Positions 1 to 9,715 of a stretch of 64,000 nucleotides of DNA are shown in pieces; position 1 is the stretch's first letter; each line of letters opens with the position of its first letter. A model generated the notes under the pieces. The model worked only from the letters and a program-made list of their open reading frames with translations. It made no database searches and was not told where the DNA came from. The translations under genes and the position numbers were made by a program. The stretch is taken from positions 1-64,000 of the forward strand of contig CBDDEJ010000010.1 of the NCBI GenBank assembly GCA_965226915.1. The letters are read 5' to 3'. This DNA is from Io17-Chloro-G2 sp965226915 (GTDB lineage Bacteria > Chloroflexota > Dehalococcoidia > Lucifugimonadales > UBA3495).

Positions 1-1849
1 GTTTGCTGGTATTCCTTTTCGCGTGACGAGAGTGACGCCTCAACGTTCCTTCGCCTGTGCATCCGGGCTGTTCGCGCTCAAATAGACGGCTTTGGAAATC
101 AATACCGGCCCCTGGTAAGCGACTCATCGCAGATGGACCCCCAAGAGCTTTTGGGTTTTTTCATCAGCGCTCTGCACAGTGATGTCGATTCCCACATCGC
201 GTTTGTACTGGATGATGTCCACTGGTTGGAGGACAAACCCGACCTGGAAGAACTATTGTCGCTGTTGATCGAACGCTCTCCGGATAACGTTTCCTTTGTG
301 CTTGGTTCCAGGGTATGGCCCTCGCTTTCGAGTCTTCCGAAGCTGGCGGTCAGCGATGAGCTTACCTATCTAGATTCTAACGATCTGCGGTTCTCCATCG
401 AGGAGACAGCGGGCTTGCTATCAAATCGATGGGAGAGAACCGTACCCATAGAAACAGCGTCGTCCATCAACACGCGGACCGGAGGTTGGGTTGCCACTAT
501 ATTACTCACCTCAAAGTCCCCAAATAGCGAATTTGCGGCGAACCCCATGGGTAGCGACGACAAAAGCATGCTGTTTGATTACCTCTCAGAAGAGGTCTTC
601 GACGGCCTGCATTGCGCGCTTCAGGCTTTCCTCTTGCAAACATCCGTGCTCCAGGAGTTTTCGCCGGCTTTTTGCGACAGATTGCTGGGAACCTGCAACG
701 CTCAGGACCTGATCGACCGGGTAAGAGAGCGAGGACTGTTCCTAGAGGAAAGATCCAGCGATACGTCTTCCTATGCCTACCACGACCTGTTCCGGAATTT
801 CCTGATTCGCCGTTTGCGATCGGATCTTCCTCTACAATTTGAAAGCATAAACAAGAAGGCGGGAGATTGGACTCGACGATAACTCCCTATACCACTATCT
901 ACAGATTGACGATACCGTCAACGCATTGGAACTGGTCAAGGAAGTCAGCGCCTCCTATTTCGACAAAGGAAACTGGACCAAACTCTCCTCTTGGTTGTCG
1001 AGTCTGCCACCCGAAGCGGTGCAGAGGGATCCTGAGGTCAGTCTGCTGCACGGGCAGGTGCTACTTAGAATCGGCGATCCGGCGAGATCCCTCGAACAAC
1101 TAGATAGTCTAATTTCCCACAGAGACGGCGATTCCGGCGGCATTTGGGAGGTCGTCGGGCAGGCCTGGGTTGCTAAAGGCACAGCCTACCGGCGTCTGGG
1201 TCACCTGGAGCTCTCGATGGAGTCCGCTGAAACCGGACTGGATCTCCTCAAAGGAATGGGCGCTTCTCACGACCATCTTTCCGAAGCACACAGGCAACTC
1301 GCAGCTGCGCTGGCTACTCAAGGAAAACTGGATCTCGGCAAGCGCCACTTCGAAGCCTCCCTGGATATGGTAGGTAAAGACAATATTCGCTTGATCTCCC
1401 AAGTCTCCAGCGATCTTGGCGCCGTTTGCATAGAATTGGGTTTGTTTGATGAGGCCGGCGTCCATTTAGAACAGGCCAGAGCCGGTTGGCTGAAATTGGG
1501 GAGCGACGGCCTGCTGGCGCAATGTCTGGTAAACGTGTGCCTAGTCTATTTTCACAAAGCCGAGTTTGAGTTGGCGTTTGAGGAGGTCAACGAAGCTGTC
1601 CGTCTTTCCGAGGCGGCCGCCTACCCCAGGGTCCAGGCGCTGGCGCTGATGAATCAGGGCATCATACAACTGGCATTGGGCAAGTTTCAAGATTCCGTGG
1701 AAAGTTCTTCGCGGGCCTTGGAGATGTCCCGAAAACTTCTTGACCAGAGGTTGGTGGGAGAAAGCACCAACACACTCGGCGAAGGATTCCGCAAGCTGGG
1801 TGAGACATCTAAGTCCGAATCCACCGATGGACCCGGATGGAGGGCGTGA
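1..1849 (+). pseudogene. MalT/LuxR-type (LAL) ATP-dependent regulator, decayed
   Basis: The reading frame is already open at base 1, so the N-terminus with its Walker A motif lies outside the window. The visible part begins with a segment like the MalT ATPase region, has a Walker B-like FVLDDVHW (about 160-240), and continues into a TPR-rich domain (926-1815). At about 868-880 the frame changes by +1: frame one ends in GDWTRR and a stop, and the next frame continues the homology with DDNSLYHY. The TPR part stops at 1849 with an unnatural tail where GC-rich IS1380 sequence begins, and no C-terminal LuxR HTH follows. A regulator without its DNA-binding domain should be dead. Family assignment is by pattern recognition. 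Confidence 0.75.
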
Positions 1850-3376
1850 GGACAGCGGAAGAGGGGGGAGGGAGTTGCAGGCGCGATAATCCGGGCTCGA
1901 ATTCGGGTAGACGGGAGGTTGGCGGGCGGTCGCAGGCGCTTTTGGGGGCGCCGATGGCGGTCTGCAGTGGCTGTGCTGAGCGAGATGGCGGGATAGGACA
2001 CGGGAAGAGGCGCTCGCGGACCGGGACTGGCGCGAGTTTGCCGGGACGTTCAGTTGGCCGGATGGCGGGTCAGTTGCAGACGGGTCGTCAGGCTGGGAGT
2101 GGCAGGGCGCGCAGCCGGGCCAGGGCGCGACTGAACTGGGTTTCCCAAGGCCAGCGCTGGGGCAGATGCAGGGTGAGGCGGCGCGCCGAGCGGGTGAGCC
2201 GTCCGGCCAGGGAGAAGAACCGTCGCCTGAGGGTCTTGGTGGTCACGATCTGCTCGCCCAGGCCGATGCGCGCGGTCCAGCGGGCCAGGTTGTGGGCCAT
2301 CACCTGGACGGCCAGCCAGGCGCCGTTGGCGGCGAAGCGGCCGGACGGCATGTGGTTCAACCCGACGCCGTACTTGAGGTCGCGCATCGCATTCTCGATC
2401 TCGGCGTGGCGGCGGTGGTCGGCCTCCAGTTCCAGGGTCTCTCCGTCCCGGTCGGTGATGAAGCGGTGATAACTGTAGGTGGCGAAGAGGGCCAGTTGGG
2501 AACCGGGGGTCGGCTGCACCCGCCGGACGATGAGCCGCACCGGCGCGGCGTCCGGCTCACTCTGGAAGGGGGTATAAGTCGTCTCGGCCACAGCAGCGGC
2601 GCCGTCCATTCAGTAGGGAATCGGCGTCCAGGCAGCTTCGGGTATGGCCTCGATGAGATTGCGCAGGCTTTTGTGCTGGCGGATGGTGATGGAGAAGCGC
2701 ACGTCCAGCTTGCGGCAGACGGCGACCACGGCGTGGGTATAGAAGCCGCTGTCGGCACGCAGGGTGATCTGCCCGCTGGCGCCAGCGTAGCGCACCCGCC
2801 CCACCGTCTCCCGCAGGAAGTGGGCGGCCCCGCGGGCGGTGTTGGCGCGGCCCTCGCGCAGCCGGGACATCAGCACGTCGCCGGTGCCGGCGGCGACGGC
2901 CAACAGCGGGTGATAGCCCCGGGCGCCGGTGTAGCCGTGGTGGCGGGCGCCCTCCTTGGCCAGTCCGTAGGTCTCGCAGATCGTCGAATCAAGGTCGATG
3001 GTAAATGGTGCGTCGCCGGGTCCGGCTCCGGCCTGCCAGGCCCGGGCCAGCAACTCGCGGCTCACCCGGTCCAGTTGGCGGACGTGGCCCCAGCGAAAGC
3101 TGCGCAGGAAGGCGCCCAGGGTGGAGGGCGCCTTGACCACACTGCCCAGGGTGCAGGCTGTCCCGCCGGCGCGCAGCGCATCGGCGTCGTCGATGCAGTC
3201 GCCGCCCGCCAACGCAGATGCCACCAGCGTCATCATCTTGTCACCGGTGTTGGCTCGGCCTGGGGCCCGGCCCAGGTCCAGGCGCCGGTCAACCAGTTGG
3301 GAAAGGCCGAGGTGCAAGGCCAAGGTGGCGGGAAGGAGCAGGCCGGCATTGTTGACCAGGCGGTGGTCGTCGAAGG
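1850..3376 (-). mobile_element. IS1380-family element, truncated by IS66
   Basis: This GC-rich block holds the minus-strand remains of an IS1380 transposase (2088-3376). The left limit is approximate: the decayed regulator loses similarity around 1820-1850, and I could not define a terminal inverted repeat in 1850-2087. The right limit is exact, because IS66 begins at 3377. The missing N-terminal half does not resume beyond IS66 at 4808, so the distal end has been deleted. Confidence 0.65.
2088..3376 (-). pseudogene. IS1380 transposase, nonsense-mutated and 5'-truncated
   Basis: The reverse strand encodes an IS1380-type DDE transposase with the motifs TIDLDSTICETYG, GYTGARGYHPLLA and LRADSGFY in the upstream half, and YHRFITDR plus EIENAMRDLKYG in the downstream half. 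A TGA at 2610-2612 interrupts one continuous frame exactly where family members usually have Trp (PY-W-MDG), so a TGG-to-TGA change is likely. The first codons are replaced by sequence read from the IS66 end. Both the missing N-terminus and the internal stop make it non-functional. Confidence 0.8.
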
Positions 3377-4807
3377 GAAACTGTTCAGAGTTGAGGGGAA
3401 GTGAGCAACCGGCGGCATTCCAGGAGGGGATTGAGACCTCTGGCCCGCCAGGTGCCAAAGAGGGATGCCAAGGTCATCTTGCTGTCGGCGCCCTGCCCTG
3501 AGCGGGCGCCGCCGCTGATCTTGCGACTGGTTACCAGATGCCGCAGGCTCCGCTCGGCGGCGTTGTTGTCTGAGGGCACGGATGGGTCCGACACGAAGAC
3601 AAACAGTTCCTTGATGAACCGTTCCATGCGCCGGCAGAGCTTGGCCTGAACCGCCAGGGGATATTTAAGGAAAGGCCGCGCCAAGACCATTAGTTTCTCC
3701 TCCAGCATTAGCTGGGTGCGATGGCCTGGCTGGGCTCGGGGAAGGACCGAGGCCTTGGCCTCCGTGTAGACCTGGTGAACCGCCTCGGCCCACTGAGCCA
3801 GCCCAGCGTCTTCTGGGTACAACCCTTTCAGGTCATGGATATCCCGCAGCAGATGAGCCCAGCACCGTTGCTTCAGGCCCGGGTAGTGGTTATAGGCGGC
3901 GTAGAAATCACTGACCAACACTCCGCTGAAGGAGAAATCCAGCACCTCATCCACCACCCCCTTATCCCGACCCCGACGCAGGAAGTATCGTTCGCTGGGA
4001 GTGCTGAAGGTCCAAACATAGCCGTTGCTCCCGTCCTGGCGCCAGCCGGTTTCGTCGCCCTGCACCACGGGACTGGCGCGGACTTGCTCGAGCACCTCTC
4101 GCACCGCCGTCTCAGCCTGACAGGCTACTCCATGGACGGCCTGGACGATGGCGCCAACACTCAGGTGCAACTGATGGACGCTCTCCAGGTACCATTGGAT
4201 GATTCTTATGGGCAACCGTCCCTCCTCCCGCAGGGTCACCATCAGGCTTACCAGATTGACCCCCAGGCGCTGCTGGCCCAGAACCACCCCCTGCAGGGCC
4301 TCTTTGGGCAGCCGGCGCCGCTGGCATACCGGACAGATGCGGGCTACCAGGGCGTGCTCGGTCACTTCTACCGGAGCCACCGGTAGCTCAATGACTTCCC
4401 GAGTTCGCTGTACCCATCCGCCGTTCAGGTGAGTCCCGCAGTCGGGACAGACCGCCACGGCATGCTCCACCCGCCGGGTAGGAGTCATGCGCTGGCGGGC
4501 GAAGCCATGGCGGCGCGGCTTTCTGGGCTCCTTTTTCTCCGGCGCTTGCCGGCTGGAGTGCGGCTGATTACCCGGCATCCCCGACGACCCGCGCCGGTTG
4601 GGACGGGATTCCAGAACCCCAATCCGCCTTTGCAAATCGGCAATGACTCCCCGCTGGCCGGCAATTATCTCCAGCAGAGTTTCGCCACTCGCCGCGTTCA
4701 GGTCTAGTTCAGTGTCCACCTCCCTGGTATGCCACAACTCCCCCGGCCATGCCAGCGTTTTTCCAACGGCTTTGAGCCAATTCACCTCATCAAGTCTGAA
4801 CAGTTAC
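3377..4807 (-). mobile_element. IS66-family element, copy a (1431 bp)
   Basis: Ends were found by comparing it with the second copy at 14839-16270. The left end GAAACTGTTCAGAG and the reverse complement of the right end, GTAACTGTTCAG, form a near-perfect terminal inverted repeat. It has a single transposase gene, as in the compact ISBst12-like group of IS66. The flanking octamers (GTCGAAGG left, GTGCCTGG right) do not match, so no target duplication remains. One flank has been lost or rearranged since insertion into the IS1380 transposase. Confidence 0.85.
3385..4785 (-). CDS. IS66 (ISBst12-like) transposase, intact
   Basis: This 466-residue TnpC-type transposase starts with a helical segment, then has a zinc-binding region with CPDCG and CPVC motifs (about residues 110-165). 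The catalytic core carries DETGW, SDFYAAYN and the C-terminal SDNNAAERSLR motif holding the acidic residue, followed by the usual ISGGARS and a short tail. The length is normal for the single-ORF group and the frame is undisturbed. It is the best candidate to mobilise both IS66 copies. Copy b has a frameshift at the position equivalent to 4468/4469 here. Confidence 0.9.
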   Translation of the reverse strand: MNWLKAVGKTLAWPGELWHTREVDTELDLNAASGETLLEIIAGQRGVIADLQRRIGVLESRPNRRGSSGMPGNQPHSSRQAPEKKEPRKPRRHGFARQRMTPTRRVEHAVAVCPDCGTHLNGGWVQRTREVIELPVAPVEVTEHALVARICPVCQRRRLPKEALQGVVLGQQRLGVNLVSLMVTLREEGRLPIRIIQWYLESVHQLHLSVGAIVQAVHGVACQAETAVREVLEQVRASPVVQGDETGWRQDGSNGYVWTFSTPSERYFLRRGRDKGVVDEVLDFSFSGVLVSDFYAAYNHYPGLKQRCWAHLLRDIHDLKGLYPEDAGLAQWAEAVHQVYTEAKASVLPRAQPGHRTQLMLEEKLMVLARPFLKYPLAVQAKLCRRMERFIKELFVFVSDPSVPSDNNAAERSLRHLVTSRKISGGARSGQGADSKMTLASLFGTWRARGLNPLLECRRLLTSPQL

Positions 4808-4823
4808 GTGCCTGGGTACGTGG

Positions 4824-4852
4824 TTGCGCGTAGCCCAATCAACGCTTAGAAT
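4824..4852 (+). promoter_or_regulatory. Possible sigma-70-type promoter for the gene at 4990
   Basis: TTGCGC at 4824-4829 and TAGAAT at 4847-4852 are separated by 17 bp and lie between the IS66 end and the next plus-strand gene. The leader would be about 130 nt and contains the 13-bp tandem repeat. This is a motif match only. Confidence 0.35.
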
Positions 4853-4907
4853 GAAATCATCCGTACAACCATCGGCGATAGGTCCGTGGAGCTCCGTCTA
4901 GTAGTTC

Positions 4908-4946
4908 CCGGCTAAGTCCACCGGCTAAGTCCACCGGCTAAGTCCA
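4908..4946 (+). repeat. Three perfect 13-bp tandem repeats
   Basis: The unit CCGGCTAAGTCCA is repeated three times without a mismatch. It lies in the presumed leader of the gene at 4990, ending about 30 bp before the ribosome binding site. It could be a protein-binding array or simple slippage; nothing in the sequence decides this. Confidence 0.8.
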
Positions 4947-4989
4947 TGGATGAAACAGGCGCCGAAAGTCAACAATTTGGAGGATTATC

Positions 4990-5886
4990 GTGGAGAAAGG
5001 TTCAACCGTAATAGACGCGGGTGTGGTGGATTTTGCGATGAGCTATCGCAAAGAGATCATGAATGACCAGGGCCTTTGCGTCCAGGTCTATTCGAAGATC
5101 GGTGACAAAGACACCGAAATCCTTCGGTTCGATTGCTTCGACCAGGCGCCTCATTATCACTACGGCCCAGAGAACCATAACATCCGGCTGCACAATGACA
5201 AGACCACCATGGGCGGCAGTTCCTTGGGTTGGACACTGGACAACCTCCGGAACAACCTTCCCGAGATGGTCCGCCGGTCCGGATACGAAGACCTAGCCAA
5301 CAGCCTGGACAGCAAGCCGTTGAGCAATAACAAGCTGGATGAATTGGAATCCACCGCCCGGTCGATGTCTCAGGAAGGGCGCCGCACCGTGCATCACATG
5401 ATGCCAGAGCTAGTGGAAGGCGATAAGATCGAGGTGGGCAACCTCAAGTTTGGATTGGAATACCGCCACCTTCCCCAGATCAACGACGAAGGCATGGCGA
5501 TCCACGTGCTGGCCGACGTTGCCGGGCATGAAGTGGAATTGCTGGCGTTCGACTGTTTCCAGGGCGCCCCTCACTACCACTACGGGCCCCGCAACCAGGA
5601 TGTCCGCATATACTGGGACGTGACCACCTCCGGCGAGACCCTGAAGTGGACCCTGAACCAGTTCAAGGAAGGCAACCTGCGTGACATGATCCGCCGGGCA
5701 GGCTACCCCTCCATCGCCGACGCGGTGGACGAAAAGATGGTCCAGGAAAAGATGCCCGAGATCGAAGCCCGTTCGTGGGAGCTGGTGGCTTTGAACAACA
5801 AGGCCCCGGCCAACGACGGCAAAAAGACCAAGTCCCAGTTGATTCAGGAGCTTGAGTCCCTGCGCGAGCAGGTCGCGGCTCTCTAA
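4990..5886 (+). CDS. Unknown protein with two tandem HYHYGP domains
   Basis: The GTG start at 4990 is preceded by GGAGG at a good distance. The 298 residues contain an internal duplication: both halves carry a DCF-x2-APHYHYGP-x-N motif (around residues 48-60 and 186-198), followed by an R-x4-D motif, a W-T-L/LN segment and a conserved MxRRxGY (about 92-98 and 232-238). The paired histidines and tyrosines look like a ligand or metal site, but that is inference. The C-terminal 40 residues are charged and helical, perhaps a coiled coil. No signal peptide or membrane segment is visible. It stands alone, downstream of a possible promoter and upstream of a terminator-like hairpin. I do not recognise a characterised family. 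Confidence 0.85.
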   Translation: MEKGSTVIDAGVVDFAMSYRKEIMNDQGLCVQVYSKIGDKDTEILRFDCFDQAPHYHYGPENHNIRLHNDKTTMGGSSLGWTLDNLRNNLPEMVRRSGYEDLANSLDSKPLSNNKLDELESTARSMSQEGRRTVHHMMPELVEGDKIEVGNLKFGLEYRHLPQINDEGMAIHVLADVAGHEVELLAFDCFQGAPHYHYGPRNQDVRIYWDVTTSGETLKWTLNQFKEGNLRDMIRRAGYPSIADAVDEKMVQEKMPEIEARSWELVALNNKAPANDGKKTKSQLIQELESLREQVAAL

Positions 5887-5916
5887 CCCAACCAGAGCTT
5901 GATTCACGCACAAGGA

Positions 5917-5950
5917 GAGAGGTCCGGGGATACCCGGGCCTCTTGTTTAC
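5917..5950 (+). terminator. Terminator-like hairpin after the HYHYGP gene
   Basis: AGAGGTCCGGG (5918-5928) pairs with CCCGGGCCTCT (5933-5943) around a GATA loop, with one G-U pair. A short T-rich stretch follows. It lies about 30 bp after the stop codon at 5886. Confidence 0.6.
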
Positions 5951-6365
5951 GTCATACCCCAAACTACAATCCCAGATGACCCAAAATCCCAGGAGTTTAG
6001 CTCCTCATGTGATTTCTCTGGTTAGATAATTAGCCTGGGAGAATTGGCAAAATAGCAATAACCTCTACAGGAATCTATCCTCGGACCTCTGGAAATTCCC
6101 GGCCTAATTTCTCAGGCAGGGTAGCAATTATCGAACTCCGGACCCAGTCCGGGAAGCGCCATATTCCGACGGTGCCCGATCCAGAGTCACTTACCGGCAT
6201 TCGGAAGACGCCTCAAAAAGCCTCCACATCTAGCGACAGAATTCGCGTAGGGGAAGTGTATGCGGCTCCAAACGCCCAAACATATGTGGACCGGCCCGAT
6301 TAGCCTCTAACCATGACTCCGGACAATTTTACCAGTGGAGTCAGTAAATCCTTGGAACCGATCCA
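5951..6365. other. Intergenic region without recognised features
   Basis: About 415 bp of lower-GC sequence contain no convincing ORF, RNA or repeat on either strand. The promoter of the MATE gene presumably lies here, but no clear -35/-10 pair stands out. Confidence 0.5.
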
Positions 6366-7940
6366 ATGCTCAACACACCATCACATTGGGGAGGTATTGC
6401 TTTGCTGGAGTTCGCCAGACTTCAACTTAAGATCTGGGATTGGCGGCTATTCTTCTTCATCTTCCTATTCCTCGCACTACCCAACGTCTACCAAATCTAC
6501 CGGGTGTATCTCATCGGAAACGTTATTCCAGGCGCCAGTGGTCTTGCCATCGTCTCCCAATGGCAATTCGTGGGGCTCGTCATCGAGATTTTCCAGGAGG
6601 CAACCGTTCTAGCCATATTCTTTTTCGTGGGAAATCAGTTCCGTGGCTCGGACGCTATCCAACTAGATAGGACCAAAAGCGTCTTCTGCTTCATCCTCGT
6701 CACATCCTTACTTTTCACCCCTGGTGGTCTTCTTCCTTCGGGATGCATTTATCAATGCGATAGGGACTTCCGGTGAGATTCAAAACCAGACCCGTGAGTT
6801 TCTAGGAGTGAGCATATTCAGTGTTCCCTTCGTGCTTCTCTCCGCCGCCGTGGTTGTGCTGCTTCAAGCCTTAAGGAAGCGATCGTTGGTCTTCGTAATG
6901 GCGGTCACCAACGTACTCCTGCTCTTTGTATTCGATAGTCTGTTTTTCGGTGGGCACAGCTTTTCCTTGAACGCGGGTGTCGTGGGGACAGCATGGTCGA
7001 AGTTGTTATCTAGCATGCTGCTCTTCGCTCTCGGTGCAGTCTTGCTCTTGGCGAACATGCGTATTCCAATAAGCAAATTGTTGGTCCGCCCGTCATTTGA
7101 AGATATGCGTATCTACCTGCGCGTGGGCCTTGGCAGTGGCGTGGACACCCTGGTGAGAAACGTCGCGTACTTCTTCATGATCATCCGCTTGGTCAACACG
7201 ATCGGTGCGAATGAGATTGGGGGTTATTACTTGGCGATGCAAATATTGTGGAGCTTCATGCTAGAAACTCGGACGGAAACCCCGATTCTCCCCAAGCCGT
7301 CGTTTTCTCAGCGACGATTGTCGATGTAACAGTGGGTTCTTGAACCATACATAAGACTATAATACGTCTGTCTGGCGTAGCGCGAAACCCGGCCAATGGC
7401 TTTCCGGCCAGACTTCTAGTGCCAGTGCTAGCCTTTGCAGACTCAGCCAAAGTGTTGGTTGCCAACTCAACAGGCGAGTTGGTCCAAATCAGAGCGCTTT
7501 GGCACGCTTCAATGTTTTTCGTGGCGGTTTTCATGCTGTTTTGGATCGCTGCGTTGCCAGCATTCGAGGGTTTCGCTGGTCTGCTGAATTCCGATGCGGC
7601 TACTGTCGAATATGCGGCTACTGCCCTGGGCATTTTGTTCGTTCCCTACGTGTTATTCTCGTTCAATACGGTGATGGATTCCTTTTTCTATGGTACCGGC
7701 AAGACCGCATATCTCGCCTATCAGTCCATCATCACCAACGGCACCGTCTACGTGGCCGCATTTGTTCTGTATATCACCGGCGCCTGGATTCCCACCTTTG
7801 AAGGCGTGATGGTCCTCTTCGCCCTCGGCATCCTGGTTGATTCCATCCTCACCATGGTCTTTCTATTGAATCTCCTCTACCTGGATCCGGTGAATTTAGA
7901 GGCACAATTGAGCGGTAGATTGGCCCCACCAATGACTTAA
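6366..7940 (+). pseudogene. MATE-family efflux transporter, frameshifted and MITE-split
   Basis: Three consecutive pieces (6366-6720, about 6720-7260 and 7420-7940) encode hydrophobic segments of one multidrug/oligosaccharide-type MATE protein of about 470 residues. The first break is a one-base shift near 6717-6720, in a run of four C; with three C the reading becomes LLFTLVVFFLRDAF. The second break is a 151-bp MITE. Removing it and one CTAG copy rejoins the frame perfectly as WSFMLVPVLAFADSAKV. The intact protein would sit in the inner membrane and export cationic or toxic compounds by antiport. With two separate lesions it is very probably inactive. Confidence 0.8.
7265..7415 (+). mobile_element. 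MITE-1 copy a (151 bp), ends like IS1182
   Basis: The element is flanked by CTAG duplications at 7261-7264 and 7416-7419. Its ends form an imperfect inverted repeat: AAACTCGGACGGAAA on the left, and AAGTCTGGCCGGAAA as the reverse complement of the right end. The latter nearly matches the IS1182 end in this window (AAGTCTGGCCGAAAAG). A related copy of 171 bp sits at 59442-59612. It has no coding capacity, and IS1182 transposase is the likely mobiliser. It contains TATAAT at about 7359-7364. Confidence 0.85.
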
Positions 7941-8064
7941 CCGGGCCAGGCATCTCAGTATTGCGCCATGCCAAGATTTTCAATGATGCCCGGTTCTTCC
8001 CGGCCTTGGCGCCATCATTGCCGTCTTATTGGCTTTGCTACCCTCCTCTTTACCCCATCCCAGC

Positions 8065-8859
8065 CTACATCATCGTGTAACCGCCGCTGACGCTCAGGGT
8101 CTGGCCGGTTATGAAGCTGGCGGCGCCTGAGGCAAGGAAGACCACCGCGTTGGCCACCTCGCCGCCGGTTCCCAGCCTCCGGAACAGGTAGGCTCTCCTG
8201 ACCCGCTCCAACACGTCTTCGGTGAATATATCCCGCATCTGGTTCCACATGCTCTCATCGCTGATGGACTCGTCATCACCCGGCATCACCAAGCCGGGGC
8301 ACACCACGTTGGCCCTCAGCCCGTACCGGCCCGTCTCCCTGGCGATGGATTTGCTCAGGGCGATGATCCCCGCCTTGCAGGCAGAGTAGACCGCCTCGCG
8401 GTATTCGCCCATACGCCCGGCGTCGGAGCTGATGGAGACGATGGCCCCGGATTCCCGCTCGGTCATGTGAGGCAGCACGCCGTGCATGCAATTAATGGCG
8501 CCCCAAAGGTTGACCTGCACCTCTTTTTCCCACTCCGCTCTGGGTTTCTCGAGGAAAAGCCCGTCCACCGTCCAGCCGACGTTGTTCACCAAGACATCCA
8601 CCGAACCGAACTCGGCAATGGCCTGTTCCACCATCTTGTTGACCTGTTCGTGCTGGGTCACGTCGGTGGCCACCACTTGCACCTTGCTTCCCGTGCCCAT
8701 GGCCCGCACTTCGTCTGCCACCTTCTCACCCTGGCTGGGAGCCAGTTCGGCGATGGTGATGTTGCTGCCCTCCTGGGCGAAGGCGTGGACGATGGACCGG
8801 CCGATGTTGGAGCCACCCCCGGTGATGATGACGTTTTTCCCTCTGAGACCCAATTCCAT
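8065..8859 (-). CDS. SDR-family NAD(P)-dependent oxidoreductase
   Basis: This classical short-chain dehydrogenase/reductase has 264 residues. It shows the glycine-rich cofactor motif TGGGSNIG (13-20), a DVT acidic turn, NNVG (92-95), and the catalytic Ser145, Tyr158 and Lys162 (YSACK). It ends in SVSGGYTMM, typical of the family. The start is supported by GGGAGG about 10 bp upstream on the minus strand. It resembles beta-ketoacyl-ACP reductase and 2-hydroxycyclohexanecarboxyl-CoA dehydrogenase-like enzymes, so a hydroxy-acyl or alcohol substrate is plausible, but the substrate cannot be read from sequence. It is a single cytoplasmic gene, not obviously in an operon. Confidence 0.9.
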   Translation of the reverse strand: MELGLRGKNVIITGGGSNIGRSIVHAFAQEGSNITIAELAPSQGEKVADEVRAMGTGSKVQVVATDVTQHEQVNKMVEQAIAEFGSVDVLVNNVGWTVDGLFLEKPRAEWEKEVQVNLWGAINCMHGVLPHMTERESGAIVSISSDAGRMGEYREAVYSACKAGIIALSKSIARETGRYGLRANVVCPGLVMPGDDESISDESMWNQMRDIFTEDVLERVRRAYLFRRLGTGGEVANAVVFLASGAASFITGQTLSVSGGYTMM

Positions 8860-9098
8860 GTCTGGTTTTCCTCCCTGGCTTTATTGCACTTGATCCCTCT
8901 GGGTGAACAGTGCATTTTCCATTTCCGGGGTCAAATATAACACGCCGCCAATCGGCTAAAACCAGCCTTGCCGCCAACGCCAAATAGGCATCAAATCGTT
9001 TTGCTGGCGCCTGGCCCGGTTGTTTCTGCTGCTATAATCGGTGGCCGTAGGATGTTCTGTGGCCGTAGGATGTTAGGTAAGATTCGAGGTTTTCAAAC

Positions 9099-9678
9099 AT
9101 GAACTATTGCCCACGCTGCGGCAGCAGATTAGGAACGAAGTTCGATGGCGGCCGGGAACGCCCCGCGTGCACCGCCGAGGGTTGCCGGTTTATCCATTTC
9201 GGCGATTTTTCCTTCGGCTGCGGTGCGGTGGTGATCCGGGACGGCAAAGCCTTTCTTGATCCAGCGGGGCATCAACCCCAACCGGGGCGCTTGGCAGATT
9301 CCCGGCGGGTACGTGGAGGCCGACGAGCAAATCGTCGCCGCCGTGGAACGGGAAGTGCTGGAGGAGGCCGGCGTCGTGGCCAAGGTTTCCGATGTCATTG
9401 GATTCCGCCACGCGCTGGGCGAGCCGGCCGCCAACATATACGTGGCATTTCGCCTGGACCTGATATCCGGCGAGCCACGCTTCGACGGCGATGAGACCCT
9501 GGACGCCGGGTTCTTTAGCATGGACGAGATCGGGCGCATGGAGCAGGTTCAGGGCTTCTCTCTTTGGTGTATCCAGCGGGCGTTGGAATTGCCCCGGGGA
9601 GCCGGCATGACCCTGGACCAGAGCGGGTTGACGACAGGCCGCCCCGGCTGGTCGCTTTTCGGCATCAACGGCAAGTGA
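9099..9678 (+). pseudogene. Zinc-ribbon Nudix hydrolase with a +1 frameshift
   Basis: The N-terminal piece starts MNYCPRCGSRL and has a second Cys pair, a zinc ribbon like that of NudC or ADP-ribose pyrophosphatases. It continues to GAVVIRDGKAFL. The remainder is in the next frame: LIQRGINPNRGAWQ and a perfect Nudix box (GGYVEADE through REVLEEAGV). Reducing the TTT near 9247-9250 to TT joins the halves as GKAFLIQRGI. The joined protein of about 190 residues would hydrolyse nucleoside-diphosphate-linked substrates. Only one lesion is visible, so a sequencing or assembly error is possible. A TATAAT and two tandem GTGGCCGTAGGATGTT units lie just upstream. Confidence 0.8.
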
Positions 9679-9715
9679 CCGGCTCCCGAGGATTCAACTC
9701 AGGTAGGATTATCCC

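Noticed and set aside
2166..3404. 412-codon plus-strand ORF across IS1380a
   Set aside because: It is antisense to the IS1380 transposase and reads as low-complexity Gly/Ala/Gln-rich sequence, typical of the opposite strand of a GC-rich gene.
4908..4946. CRISPR-like array
   Set aside because: Units are 13 bp, directly adjacent and without spacers; the same applies to the 12-bp repeat at 56099 and the minC repeat.
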